A stretch of 9,795 nucleotides of DNA, taken from NCBI GenBank assembly GCA_937922175.1, contig CAKZUU010000416.1, positions 1 through 9,795 of the forward strand. The letters are read 5' to 3'. The stretch comes from an uncultured Gemmataceae bacterium (GTDB lineage: Bacteria > Planctomycetota > Planctomycetia > Gemmatales > Gemmataceae). The position numbers and the translations under genes were made by a program. Positions 1 to 7,906 of the stretch are shown here, in pieces (position 1 is the first letter of the stretch; the number at the start of each line of letters is the position of its first letter). Below the pieces are notes generated by a model. That model searched no databases and was not told the origin of the DNA. It saw nothing but the letters and a program-made list of their open reading frames with translations.

Positions 1-2679
1 CCGACCCCGGGCGGGACAAAAGAAAGACGTCAGCGGACGGTCACCTTCGAGTTCGGTGCTCAAGACACCAATAGCAAAAAAGTGCATGTTCGCGTCGCCG
101 GTCAGAACCGCGTCAATCTTATTGACGAGTCGGCATGGAGCTTGGCCTCGCGCCCGGCGCTGGCATACCGTGGCCGACGGATCCTCGACTTCGATTCTTC
201 GCAAGTTACGCGAATCGAGGTGCAACGGGTCGCCGAATCGTTCGTATTGCAGCAGCAAGACCGTGAGTGGAAATTGATGTCGCCGGTGATGGTCCCCGTT
301 GAGCGCTTCAAAGCCAACGACTTGGTCAACGATCTGGGACGACTCGAAGCGGTGGAGTACGTGAACGACAAGCCGACCGCTGAGCAATTGGCCACATATG
401 GCTTGGACAAGCCGGCTCTTACGATTCGAGTGATGTTGAGCGACGGGGGGGAGAAATCGGAAGTTCTGCTCGTTGGTCAGCAACGGGAGATGAAGCCCGA
501 ATACTACGCCAAGCTCGCCACGGGCGATAGTGTGTTCGTTATTCGTAAAGACGTTCGTGATCGCTTGGATCAAGACTCGCTCAGTTACCGTTTAAAAGAC
601 CTTTGGAACTTGGCTTCAGACGATCTGAAGAGTGTCACAATTGAGCGCGGTCCCGATCGAGTCGAGCTTCGCAAAGAGGCCGGCTCGTGGAAAATGACCC
701 AGCCTTTCGATGCAGCGACCAGTGAGACGGAAATTCGTCCCATCCTCGATGCGTTAGCCTCGCTTCGGATCGAAGGATACGAAACTCACACGGCGGACAA
801 ATTGGACCAATATGGGTTGAGCCCTCCCGCCCTGCGGTTGAGCTTCAGCGCGACGGATCGAGCGGTCGAGGCGTCAGCGACACCAAAATCCTGGACCCTG
901 CTCATCGGAAAATCCGTTTCGGGTAAGTCGGAAGTGTACGCCAAACAGGACGTTGATGGGGCCGTTTTTCGCATTGCCCATTCGTTGTTCCTCCAGGCCA
1001 ACCGATCCGCCTTGGAGCTGTTGGATCGGCGTGTGCTGGCGATTGATCGTAGCCGAATCCGCAAACTAGAACGATCGGGCACCGCGACGTGGATCGCGTC
1101 GCGAGACGCAGACGTGTGGACCATTCAATCTGGAGAGGTCCGATTTTCGGTCGACCAACCGACCTGGGACAGTACCCTTCGTTCGTTGGAAGCGCTGCAG
1201 GCAGATCGTGTGGCGGCGTATGGGCCGAACATTAAGCTCGACGAGTTCGGTTTGCAATCGCCCGCCGACTCTCTCACCATCGTCTTGCAGAGCACTGGAC
1301 CCGACGCTCCCGAAGCTCAGCATGTCTTGAAATTGGGCAAGGAAGCGGACGGCGGCGGGCGCTATGTCATCGTCGACGACAAGAAAGCGGTCTACGTTGT
1401 GTCGGCGGTCACGGCTCGAGAATTGACCCGTGCCCACCTCGATTATGCCGACCGGACCCTGCTACGACTCGAGGGCGCTCCGATCCAAGCGATTCGACGC
1501 GAGATGAAAGACAACGATTTGGAGTTGATCCGCGGCGGCGGCTGGAAGATCACGAAACCTGCGGAATGGCCGGCCGATGAGCCTTTCCTCGACGAACTGG
1601 CAAAAACCCTCGCGTCCTTAAGAGCCGACCGTGTGGCAGCATATCAACCGAGTGATTTAAAGCCCTTTGGTTTAGATGAACCGCTGGCTCGTATCACGAT
1701 CGAATTCGGCGAAGTTGGAAAAACGACTCCGAAAGTCATCAAGGTGGGCAAACCGGTCGATTCCGACAATTCCTCAGGCGCACGATACGTCATGGTGGAT
1801 CAATCTCCCGTCGTCGGGGTGATCGATTCGCTGATGGGGAAACGATTGTTGGCCGAGCCGATCACCTTCCGCGATCGACTGCTGGTCCGACGACTGCCTG
1901 AACCTGACAAGGTCTCTCTTCAGCGGGGAGAGCGGAAAGCGACGTTTGTGAAGTCGCAGGGAACCTGGCGGATGACCGAACCGATCGCCGCCGATGCCGA
2001 ACATGCTGACCTGGAAGAGTTCATCAACGCGTTATATCGTTTGCGAGCCGACGAACTGGTTGCCGAAAAACCCGCACCTGAAAAACTGGCCGAGTTCGGA
2101 CTCGACCATCCGAGCACGATTTGGCGTTTTTTCCAAGGCGAAAAGGAAGTTCTCACGTTGGTGCTCGGCAAGCGGGACGCGACGCAGCAACGCAGTTATG
2201 CCCGACTAGGGGAAGGCGACATCGTTTTCCTCCTCTCACCGCCTGTTACGGCCAAAGCCTCTTCCGAATATCGGAAACGCTCGGTCTTGGCAAGTTTCGA
2301 TGCGGCCCAAGTTGAAACGTTGGCGCTGGGGAATGAATCCGGCGAGACGCTGCTGCGAAAAGTCGACGGAGTCTGGAAGCTCGATGGCCAGCCCGATGTT
2401 TCCATCAAACAGCAGGCGGTCACCGACATTCTCGGCTCGTTGGCCAACCTGAAAGTACAAGAATTTGTCCAGGATCACGACGCGCCGCGGGAGATTTACG
2501 GGCTGTCGATGCCCCGTCGTCGAATCGTGGCCCGAACGGGAACAGGTCAGGTCGCCGAAATCTGGTTGGGGAATATGCAGGGAGGGACCAACCGGGCGTA
2601 CGCCTGTCTCCCCACCAGGAGCGATGTTTTTACGCTGTCGGAAGCCGACACCGCCAAGTTGTTGTCCGAGGTGAAGTAA
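1..2679 (+). CDS. Multi-unit DUF4340 domain protein, 5' end outside window
   Basis: The frame is open from the first base to the TAA at 2677-2679, giving 892 visible residues without a start. A GTG at 82 is possible, but it has no Shine-Dalgarno (SD) sequence and the 27 codons before it continue the domain pattern (TVTFEFG, then HVRVAG), so the gene is treated as partial. The protein repeats a unit of about 140 residues: a 'W-(K/R/T)-(L/M/I)' strand with W at visible residues 90, 230, 373, 515, 656 and 792, a '(Y/F)GL..P' motif, a '(L/V)G' strand, a Tyr-containing strand ending in V(F/Y), then often an 'R.(L/V)L' stretch. Six full units and the end of a seventh are visible. This matches DUF4340, a family of unknown biochemical function. 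In other genomes such genes often follow GldG/ABC-2-type transporter genes, so a cell-envelope role is plausible; the left neighbour is not visible here. Any membrane anchor would lie upstream. Family call is solid; function is unknown. Confidence 0.87.
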   Translation, partial: PTPGGTKERRQRTVTFEFGAQDTNSKKVHVRVAGQNRVNLIDESAWSLASRPALAYRGRRILDFDSSQVTRIEVQRVAESFVLQQQDREWKLMSPVMVPVERFKANDLVNDLGRLEAVEYVNDKPTAEQLATYGLDKPALTIRVMLSDGGEKSEVLLVGQQREMKPEYYAKLATGDSVFVIRKDVRDRLDQDSLSYRLKDLWNLASDDLKSVTIERGPDRVELRKEAGSWKMTQPFDAATSETEIRPILDALASLRIEGYETHTADKLDQYGLSPPALRLSFSATDRAVEASATPKSWTLLIGKSVSGKSEVYAKQDVDGAVFRIAHSLFLQANRSALELLDRRVLAIDRSRIRKLERSGTATWIASRDADVWTIQSGEVRFSVDQPTWDSTLRSLEALQADRVAAYGPNIKLDEFGLQSPADSLTIVLQSTGPDAPEAQHVLKLGKEADGGGRYVIVDDKKAVYVVSAVTARELTRAHLDYADRTLLRLEGAPIQAIRREMKDNDLELIRGGGWKITKPAEWPADEPFLDELAKTLASLRADRVAAYQPSDLKPFGLDEPLARITIEFGEVGKTTPKVIKVGKPVDSDNSSGARYVMVDQSPVVGVIDSLMGKRLLAEPITFRDRLLVRRLPEPDKVSLQRGERKATFVKSQGTWRMTEPIAADAEHADLEEFINALYRLRADELVAEKPAPEKLAEFGLDHPSTIWRFFQGEKEVLTLVLGKRDATQQRSYARLGEGDIVFLLSPPVTAKASSEYRKRSVLASFDAAQVETLALGNESGETLLRKVDGVWKLDGQPDVSIKQQAVTDILGSLANLKVQEFVQDHDAPREIYGLSMPRRRIVARTGTGQVAEIWLGNMQGGTNRAYACLPTRSDVFTLSEADTAKLLSEVK

Positions 2680-2786
2680 TCCCCTTTGTCGTCGCCTCAA
2701 ACTCCAAGAACCGGATGCCTGACTGCACGACAGGGCGTCATCTGATGGAGCAATAATTGTCGCCCCGGACATAGAGGAGGGGCAGA

Positions 2787-3497
2787 CTACTCGCGCTTGT
2801 CGGCCGGCGGTACGGACTCCCCTACCTTTCGATCTTTGAGTCGCGTATCGTCGGGAAAGGTCGTGATGTGTAAGTCCTTGAATTGGACTTCCTGAGGTAA
2901 TTCGGAGGCGTGTAGTTGCAGGGCGATCGGCCCCTCACGAATCCGATGAGGTTCCGGATCGCGCCAATCGATGACAAATACGCCATTGAATACCACGCGG
3001 ACACGGTTGCCTTGAGCAAAGATTTCGATGTCATTCCAATCTCTTGCTCGCGCCGCCGCCAGGATCGGTCGCGGATCGACTCCTAAATTCCCACGACCGA
3101 ACGTTTCGTACAAGCCCCAAGTTTTTGGGAATACGAACAGGTGCCCCTTGTAGGCGAAGGGATCGCCACGATTCGGGACGACCTCGCCCCAAAAGGCGAT
3201 GCCCGTTCGGGTGGCAGACCCTAAGACGCGGACAGCCAGGGACAAATGAAAATCGTTGAAACGCTTTCGCGTGACCAAGAAGGTGGAAACTTTCAATTCG
3301 TCCTCGCTCTTCCCGACGATCATCCCGTCACGCGCGGACCAGTATTTGTTGGTCAGTCCTTCCCAGGAATCAAGGTCTTTGCCGTTGAAAAGGACGAATT
3401 TCTCAGATTTCCCCGATTTCGGAGGAAGCATCGGAACGGGGTCATGATCCCTTGGGCCAAACAGAGTCACGCAGCAGGCGAGGCAGGGTACAATCAT
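2787..3497 (-). CDS. DUF1080 (3-keto-disaccharide hydrolase) domain protein
   Basis: The gene encodes 236 residues, ATG at 3497-3495 and stop TAG at 2789-2787. Typical DUF1080 landmarks appear in order: FNGKDLDSW (37-45), the W53 and DG (57-58) strand, FNDFHLSLAVRV (80-91), TGIAFWGE (98-105), W154-ND, VVFNG (168-172), GPIALQLH (189-196) and the closing VQFKDLHI strand (204-211). The family folds as a concanavalin-like beta-sandwich; some members hydrolyse 3-keto-glycosides, and planctomycetes carry many paralogs. No catalytic residues can be assigned here, so substrate and activity are open. The N-terminus (MIVPCLACCVTLFG) is short and hydrophobic but lacks the basic start and clean cleavage site of a signal peptide. 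L6-A7-C8-C9 only loosely resembles a lipobox. The family is usually exported, so export is plausible but unproven. An in-frame stop 11 codons upstream and GAGG nine bases before the ATG support this start. It is a single gene, convergent with the DUF4340 gene. Confidence 0.88.
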   Translation of the reverse strand: MIVPCLACCVTLFGPRDHDPVPMLPPKSGKSEKFVLFNGKDLDSWEGLTNKYWSARDGMIVGKSEDELKVSTFLVTRKRFNDFHLSLAVRVLGSATRTGIAFWGEVVPNRGDPFAYKGHLFVFPKTWGLYETFGRGNLGVDPRPILAAARARDWNDIEIFAQGNRVRVVFNGVFVIDWRDPEPHRIREGPIALQLHASELPQEVQFKDLHITTFPDDTRLKDRKVGESVPPADKRE

Positions 3498-3506
3498 CGT
3501 AAGAGT

Positions 3507-3510
3507 CCTC
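3507..3510 (-). promoter_or_regulatory. Ribosome binding site of the DUF1080 gene
   Basis: The minus strand reads GAGG here, nine bases before the ATG at 3497. It supports that start codon, as an in-frame stop lies a little further upstream and no better start is seen. Confidence 0.5.
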
Positions 3511-3628
3511 GACAGTCCTTGGCCGTCTCAGGGAGCGCGATGAGATTCCTTTTGACGCCGTGTCTTTTCCGATGGGCGGGTCGCGCTGCCGTTGTCTGAG
3601 CTTTATGCTAGCTTGGAGATGAAGATTG

Positions 3629-3651
3629 GGAACGTCGTCTGAAGGTGTTCC
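3629..3651 (+). promoter_or_regulatory. Possible hairpin covering the sigma gene's ribosome binding site
   Basis: GGAACGTC (3629-3636) can pair with GGTGTTCC (3644-3651): eight pairs including two G-U wobbles, around a 7-base loop GTCTGAA. The likely SD sequence GAAGG (3641-3645) lies across the loop and 3' arm, and the hairpin ends two bases before the ATG at 3654. If it forms in the mRNA it would hide the ribosome binding site and limit translation of the sigma factor. The inverted repeat is seen directly; its stability and role are inferred, and eight imperfect pairs can occur by chance. Confidence 0.35.
3641..3645 (+). promoter_or_regulatory. Ribosome binding site deciding the sigma factor start
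   Basis: GAAGG with eight bases to the ATG at 3654 favours that start over the GTG at 3645-3647, which overlaps the SD itself and has no SD of its own. Choosing the ATG shortens the protein by three residues, from 194 to 191. Confidence 0.55.
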
Positions 3652-3653
3652 GG

Positions 3654-4229
3654 ATGGCACCGGCTCCGCCCCTTCCACCGCCCCAGCGTCTCCTCGTCGA
3701 GAGCGAGTGGGGTGCTTTTGTCGATACCTTTGGCCGAGTCATGCTGGAGTGGTCCCAGCGGGCAGGTCTGACTCTGGAAGAGGCGGCGGACTTTACGGGT
3801 GCCATGCTGGAACTAATCGTTGCTGAGTTTCGGCGGGTGGCTGGTGACCCGGAGCTACGCTTCCGCCCGTGGCTGAAGTATGTCACCCACGCCGCTTGGT
3901 GCAAACTCATGGAAGCGCTGGTCGGGGACGGGGAGTCGGAGCCAACGCCTATCGTGCGCTTGCTGGTTTCGATTGACGCCCACGACGAGTTGCTTCGTGT
4001 TTTGGATGAGGAATCGGTTTTTCAGCGTCGCCGTGCTATCTTGCCGCGGATTCGAATGGCCACGGACTCCACCGAGTGGGAGGCGTTCTATCGATCGGTT
4101 CTGGAGGGGCTGTCTCCATCCGACGTCGCGGCCATGATGCAAACCAGCGATTTAGCGGTGCATGCGGCAATCCATCGCGTGGGTCACCAATTGGAAGACG
4201 AACTGCGTCGGTGGAACGAGCAGTTCTAA
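3654..4229 (+). CDS. ECF-type RNA polymerase sigma factor, divergent planctomycete type
   Basis: The product has 191 residues from the ATG. Region 2-like part (about 17-87): ESEWGAFVDTFG, then LEWSQRAGLTLEEAADFTGAML and FRPWLKYVTHAAW, matching the planctomycete sigma pattern 'W..F...Y.p....W....GL...dA.D..Q.v ... FR.WL.t....a'. Region 4-like part (about 139-186): STEWEAFYRSVLEGLSPSDVAAMMQTSDLAVHAAIHRVGHQLEDELRRW, with a helix-turn-helix near 154-176, matching 'TW.AF.....eg....eVA..L..s..aV..A..RV...L..EL'. Such factors direct RNA polymerase to specific promoters. Several usual features are weak: the region 2.2 Gln is Gly (FTGAM), and the segment after AAW (CKLMEALVGDGE) lacks the usual run of Arg residues that help open and read the -10 element. 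It may be a specialised or degenerate sigma. It is the first gene of an operon, 17 bases before the kinase, the usual sigma-kinase order. TAA ends it at 4227-4229. Confidence 0.75.
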   Translation: MAPAPPLPPPQRLLVESEWGAFVDTFGRVMLEWSQRAGLTLEEAADFTGAMLELIVAEFRRVAGDPELRFRPWLKYVTHAAWCKLMEALVGDGESEPTPIVRLLVSIDAHDELLRVLDEESVFQRRRAILPRIRMATDSTEWEAFYRSVLEGLSPSDVAAMMQTSDLAVHAAIHRVGHQLEDELRRWNEQF

Positions 4230-4246
4230 ACTCCCACGGGGTGAGT

Positions 4247-7200
4247 ATGCTCCGTTGTTTGTCCGTCGAACAGATCGAGGATCTTATTTGGGGTCGAACG
4301 GACCCGGTGATGCAAGAAGCGGCCGAAGCACACTTGGATCAGTGCGATGAGTGCCGGCGTCGGTTCCTCGATCTCACTGTTTTCCCGCAGGCGGAGGCTT
4401 GGCGGTTGGCAGCCCTCGAGGTGTCCGCCACACCGCCCAACCTCCAAGAACGGTTAAATCAATTCAAGGACTTCCCCGATCGCTCGTTCTCGACGTCACT
4501 CGCTTCCGAACCTCAGCCCGAGGAAGGGAAAAATCATCCCTTGGCGGAAAGTGACGCGGAATCGGTTCACGAAGAGTTGGTCGTGCCCTTGCCAGGGAGC
4601 CGACTTGGCCAACGTCCGGTGATTCCCGGGTTCGAGATCCTCGGGGAATTGGGTCGGGGCGGGATGGGCGTGGTGTATAAGGCTCGGCAATTGTCGCACG
4701 ACCGGATGGTCGCGTTAAAAATGATCCACTCGGGGCGAGAATCGTGCCCTGAAGATCTCGGACGCTTCCACGACGAAGCGGAGGCGATTTCTCGCTTGCG
4801 CCATCCGCATATCGTCCAGATCTATGAAGTCGGAGAGGTCGAGGGCCGGTTCTACTTTGTCCTGGAATACGTGGAGGGGGGAACTTTATCGGATCAGATT
4901 CATGGCCATCCGATTCCACCTCGGCCGTCGGCACAATTGCTCGAAGCCTTGGCTCGGGCCATGCATTACGCTCATCAACGGGGCATCGTACATCGTGATT
5001 TGAAACCGGGGAACGTTTTGCTTCATGGGCGAAAGGTGTTTTCCTCGTTCCAAGAAGACATCGACCGCCAAAGCGAGGAATGGGACTTTCGGCGTTTCAT
5101 GCCCAAAATCACCGATTTCGGGTTGGCGAAGTTATTGGATCGGCAGGATCACAGTGGGCACACCTCGAGCGGCGATGTGGTCGGCACGCCGAGCTACATG
5201 GCACCGGAACAAGCGCAAGGGCAAACCCATCTCATCGGGCCGGCGACAGATGTCTACGCCCTGGGGGCCATCCTGTACGAAATGCTGACCGGGCGGCCTC
5301 CTTTTCAGGGGGCCACCCCGATGGACACCCTTTTTCAGGTGCACTCAGCGGAACCGATCCCACCTCGCCAATTGGTCCGCGACGTGCCCGTGGATCTGGA
5401 GACCATCTGTCTGAAATGTTTGCGGAAGGATCCCACGAACCGGTATCCGACGGCCGAAGCTCTCGCTGATGATTTGCGCCGATTCCTTGAGGGATCGCCG
5501 ATCCGCACCCAAGGTCTGCGAACTCTATCCGGCGAACGCCATCGCCTCTGGATCCGGCGTGGCGTTCTCCTGGTCTCAGCCGTAACGCTGGGAGGTATCG
5601 CTGGTGTAACCGCTTTCGAGTTTCGCAAGCACCTGGCACCTGTACTGACGACGCACGTCGCTCGATCCGATGATGCTGGATTCGGCCCTCGCGACAACGA
5701 ATTTCGCCTCCGTCTGCGACTTGCTCAGGCAGACTGTGAGCGTGGCGACATCATCCACGGCGTCGGACAGATGATTCGACTTCTCAGCGAGGTCGAACAA
5801 CGGACCGATGGAACTGCCTGGCAAGAGTGCCTCAATGCGAACATCCAGGCGTGGAGTCGGCGTCTGCCGAAGCTGGTCTACGAGTCTCCCGCTTCGGGTC
5901 GCGACCTGGATATGGACGGTGCCTCATCGGACTTGTTCGTGGTGACCAACCGTCGCGAGCTTTTCCGAATTCGACCCGACGGTTCGAGTGAGTCGATTCA
6001 ACTTCCGGAGGTCGATGAGGCTCGAATGTTGAGCGTTTCTCAATCCGGATCGGATCTGGTCGCGATCTCGTCATCGGGATTACGTTGGTGGGATCAACGC
6101 CGCGGTGAATTGCTTGTCCGGATGCCGCATCTTAGGGATGTGACCTCTCTCTGCCTCGCGCCGGACGGTTCGACCGCTTTGATCCGCGCCGAACGCGAGG
6201 GGAACTCGCTTTGGCTGCTGCGTCGCAACATCGCCTCGAAATCGCTGCGTGCCGAACCGCTGAGGGTTGATCGCTCCGCGAGTTGTTGGGCTTGGCATCC
6301 GTCGAGCGATCGTATTCTAGTTGGCCACTCTGATGGTCGAATCGAGGTCATCTTCAGTGATCGCCCTGACGGGCGGCAAGAAGTTAAGCGTTTGACGGTT
6401 GCTGTGACTGGGTTGGCGTGGCCGCCCCCCGCGGATTGGGCTGTCGTCGCCGGCAACGACGGAATGATCCGCTTCGTTTCCTCTGGGGGTGGATCAACGA
6501 CCGAGGAGTTTCCCCCAATTCGGGCCCATCCGCCGGGTCGCGTGATACTCGCTGCTGGTGGAAAGGACACGATCGTGTCGGCCGGTGTCGATCGAGTTGT
6601 TCGCATTTGGTCGGCGTCAAGGGGAGTGTGTCTCTTCAGCATGCCGTTGGAATCACCTGTTCAGAAAATCTTCCTTTCCGCTGATGGTCGCCGTCTGGCC
6701 ATTCTCGATGCCGGACGAACTCGCTTGTGGACGTTGCCCGAATCGGTTGATCGCTCGATCCCGTTCGGAGTGGAGGCACGCCGGGTTGAAGTTCAACCCG
6801 GGGGAACGTCGTTCGCCCTGCTTGTCGATGCACCGCGGCCGAGTGTCGTCATCGGTCGGCGTCATGACACCGGAATCGATTGGTCGTCTCTTCCTCTCGA
6901 GTCCCATGAAGAAGTCGCCGCCTTCCATTTTCAACCCCAATCGAGTCGCCTCGGCGTCCTCGTTCGACGTGCCGACCGCTGCCGCCTGGAACAATGGGAC
7001 GAGACCGGAGGAAAAGGCGGGGATCTCCTGTTGGGGGACGGGGTCTTTGAGGATTTCGCGTTCAGCCCGGACGGGAAAACAGCCTTCGCTGTGGCTGGGG
7101 GCGAGGTGATCGTCCGCTGCGATCTGGAGGCGAACATCGCCCGGTCCATCCAGGTTCCCCACCTCAAAGATGTTCGGCTGTTGCGCGTTGCCCCGGACGG

Positions 7201-7906
7201 AATGCATTTGCTCCTTTCCTCGGCGCAGGGAGCGGAAATCTGGCTGTGGTCCGACGTGCCGCGTCGACTTTGGGCCAGCCCGTCTCCCCTGATCGACGGA
7301 CGGTGGTCGGCAGATTCGCGCGAGCTACTGATGTGGGACGCGCGGTATGCCGTGAACAGGTGGTCCGAGGCCGATGGTCTGGTCGCGATGGACGAGGAAG
7401 CGCCGAAGACGTCGGACCTGTCCGACCTTTTGTGGACCAGGATTCGGCCCGGCCCCAATTCGACATTACTCCGAATCCACCGGGGTCAAATCGAGACATT
7501 GGCGCACTGGCCAGCGGCGGAACTGCGCTCGATTCGTTGGCCGACCAAGGGCCACCTTATCCTCACCGCGTGGCAAGACGGTGTGCGATTGATCGACGGG
7601 TCGACGGCGGCGATGCTGGGCCCCGTGCTTGAATTGTCCGACGTCATTGACGCCTCATGGACCAATTCCTTCAAAGAAATCGCGGGTTGGACGAAGAGGG
7701 AAATGCGCATCTGGAAGTGGTCGCCGCCGACCCAAATGACCTCATCCGAGTGGCGATCGAATCTGGAACGGAGGATGGGATCGTCCTGGCTCGCTGACCC
7801 CTCGTCTCGGTTGGTTTCCGATCGGACCGATGCGGGCGAACCCTCGACGCCGAAAACGATGGCACCCCCGACCCAAAGTCGGACCGCAAGCCCGGAGAAG
7901 CGATGA
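4247..7906 (+). CDS. Membrane Ser/Thr protein kinase, anti-sigma-like finger, WD40-like C-terminus
   Basis: The product has 1219 residues. 1-45: zinc-finger-like H29xxxC33xxC36 with C4 as possible fourth ligand, as in zf-HC2/ZAS anti-sigma domains. 129-415: Hanks-type kinase with the glycine loop GRGGMG (136-141), VALK lysine K158, helix-C E177, HRD D251 with K253 and N256, DFG D290, GTPSYMAPE (313-321) and TDVYALG (334-340), so it should be active. D251 to D290 spans 39 residues instead of about 18-20, because of an insertion at about 260-286. S303, T306, S307 and S308 are possible activation-loop phosphosites. 439-457: one transmembrane segment after RR. 485-540: helical linker of the planctomycete kinase type (A..aerGd...G...l). 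About 541-1160: degenerate WD40 blades, e.g. LRWWDQRRGEL (612-622), VVRIWSASRG (784-793), RLWTL (826-830), MRIWKW (1153-1158); the length fits about 14 blades. The tail is Pro/Ser/Thr-rich. The kinase would be cytoplasmic and the propeller across the membrane. ATG 4247 follows GGGG closely; GTG 4241 would add two residues. Confidence 0.92.
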   Translation: MLRCLSVEQIEDLIWGRTDPVMQEAAEAHLDQCDECRRRFLDLTVFPQAEAWRLAALEVSATPPNLQERLNQFKDFPDRSFSTSLASEPQPEEGKNHPLAESDAESVHEELVVPLPGSRLGQRPVIPGFEILGELGRGGMGVVYKARQLSHDRMVALKMIHSGRESCPEDLGRFHDEAEAISRLRHPHIVQIYEVGEVEGRFYFVLEYVEGGTLSDQIHGHPIPPRPSAQLLEALARAMHYAHQRGIVHRDLKPGNVLLHGRKVFSSFQEDIDRQSEEWDFRRFMPKITDFGLAKLLDRQDHSGHTSSGDVVGTPSYMAPEQAQGQTHLIGPATDVYALGAILYEMLTGRPPFQGATPMDTLFQVHSAEPIPPRQLVRDVPVDLETICLKCLRKDPTNRYPTAEALADDLRRFLEGSPIRTQGLRTLSGERHRLWIRRGVLLVSAVTLGGIAGVTAFEFRKHLAPVLTTHVARSDDAGFGPRDNEFRLRLRLAQADCERGDIIHGVGQMIRLLSEVEQRTDGTAWQECLNANIQAWSRRLPKLVYESPASGRDLDMDGASSDLFVVTNRRELFRIRPDGSSESIQLPEVDEARMLSVSQSGSDLVAISSSGLRWWDQRRGELLVRMPHLRDVTSLCLAPDGSTALIRAEREGNSLWLLRRNIASKSLRAEPLRVDRSASCWAWHPSSDRILVGHSDGRIEVIFSDRPDGRQEVKRLTVAVTGLAWPPPADWAVVAGNDGMIRFVSSGGGSTTEEFPPIRAHPPGRVILAAGGKDTIVSAGVDRVVRIWSASRGVCLFSMPLESPVQKIFLSADGRRLAILDAGRTRLWTLPESVDRSIPFGVEARRVEVQPGGTSFALLVDAPRPSVVIGRRHDTGIDWSSLPLESHEEVAAFHFQPQSSRLGVLVRRADRCRLEQWDETGGKGGDLLLGDGVFEDFAFSPDGKTAFAVAGGEVIVRCDLEANIARSIQVPHLKDVRLLRVAPDGMHLLLSSAQGAEIWLWSDVPRRLWASPSPLIDGRWSADSRELLMWDARYAVNRWSEADGLVAMDEEAPKTSDLSDLLWTRIRPGPNSTLLRIHRGQIETLAHWPAAELRSIRWPTKGHLILTAWQDGVRLIDGSTAAMLGPVLELSDVIDASWTNSFKEIAGWTKREMRIWKWSPPTQMTSSEWRSNLERRMGSSWLADPSSRLVSDRTDAGEPSTPKTMAPPTQSRTASPEKR
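7894..7897 (+). promoter_or_regulatory. Ribosome binding site of the DUF5131 gene, inside the kinase gene
   Basis: GGAG lies five bases before the ATG at 7903, inside the last codons of the kinase gene. It supports the ATGA overlap as the true start and suggests that the two genes are translated in a coupled way. Confidence 0.65.

Larger units (their letters stand above)
3498..3653. other. Divergent intergenic region, DUF1080 / sigma-kinase operon
   Basis: This 156-base spacer must hold the promoters of two divergent transcription units, but neither can be assigned confidently. On the plus strand a TTGACG at 3552-3557 has no fitting -10 box (GGCGGG at 17 bp). A TATGCT at 3604-3609 resembles a -10 box but has no -35 box and no extended -10. 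No convincing pair was found on the minus strand. The right end carries the hairpin and ribosome binding site listed separately. Confidence 0.5.

Noticed and set aside
82..84. GTG as start of the DUF4340 gene
   Set aside because: No SD sequence precedes it, and the open frame before it continues the domain pattern, so the gene begins outside the window.
445..451. G7 run in the DUF4340 gene as a phase-variation site
   Set aside because: Short tract inside a Gly-Glu-Lys loop with the frame intact; no sign of an alternative product.
2236..2772. 178-codon open frame on the minus strand
   Set aside because: It lies mostly antisense to the well-supported DUF4340 gene and its translation shows no recognisable domain; a by-product of GC-rich codon use.
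2762..2783. GCCCC...GGGGC inverted repeat between the two convergent genes as a terminator
   Set aside because: Only five pairs with a 12-base loop and no T-run on either strand; too weak to call.
3552..3580. TTGACG as -35 box of the sigma-kinase operon
   Set aside because: The position 17 bp downstream reads GGCGGG, not a -10 box.
3246..3599. 117-codon plus-strand open frame
   Set aside because: Antisense to the DUF1080 gene, which has clear family motifs; no domain in this reading.
3628..3633. GGGAAC as an ECF-type -35 element for autoregulation of the sigma gene
   Set aside because: Only 20 bases separate it from the start codon, so the matching -10 would fall at or inside the coding region; better explained as part of the inverted repeat.
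4076..4246. Upstream extension of the kinase frame over the end of the sigma gene
   Set aside because: The extra residues overlap the sigma gene in another frame and show no domain; ATG 4247 begins directly with the finger motif and sits 17 bases after the sigma stop.
4464..4934. 156-codon minus-strand open frame
   Set aside because: Antisense to the kinase gene; Arg/Pro-rich translation typical of a shadow frame.
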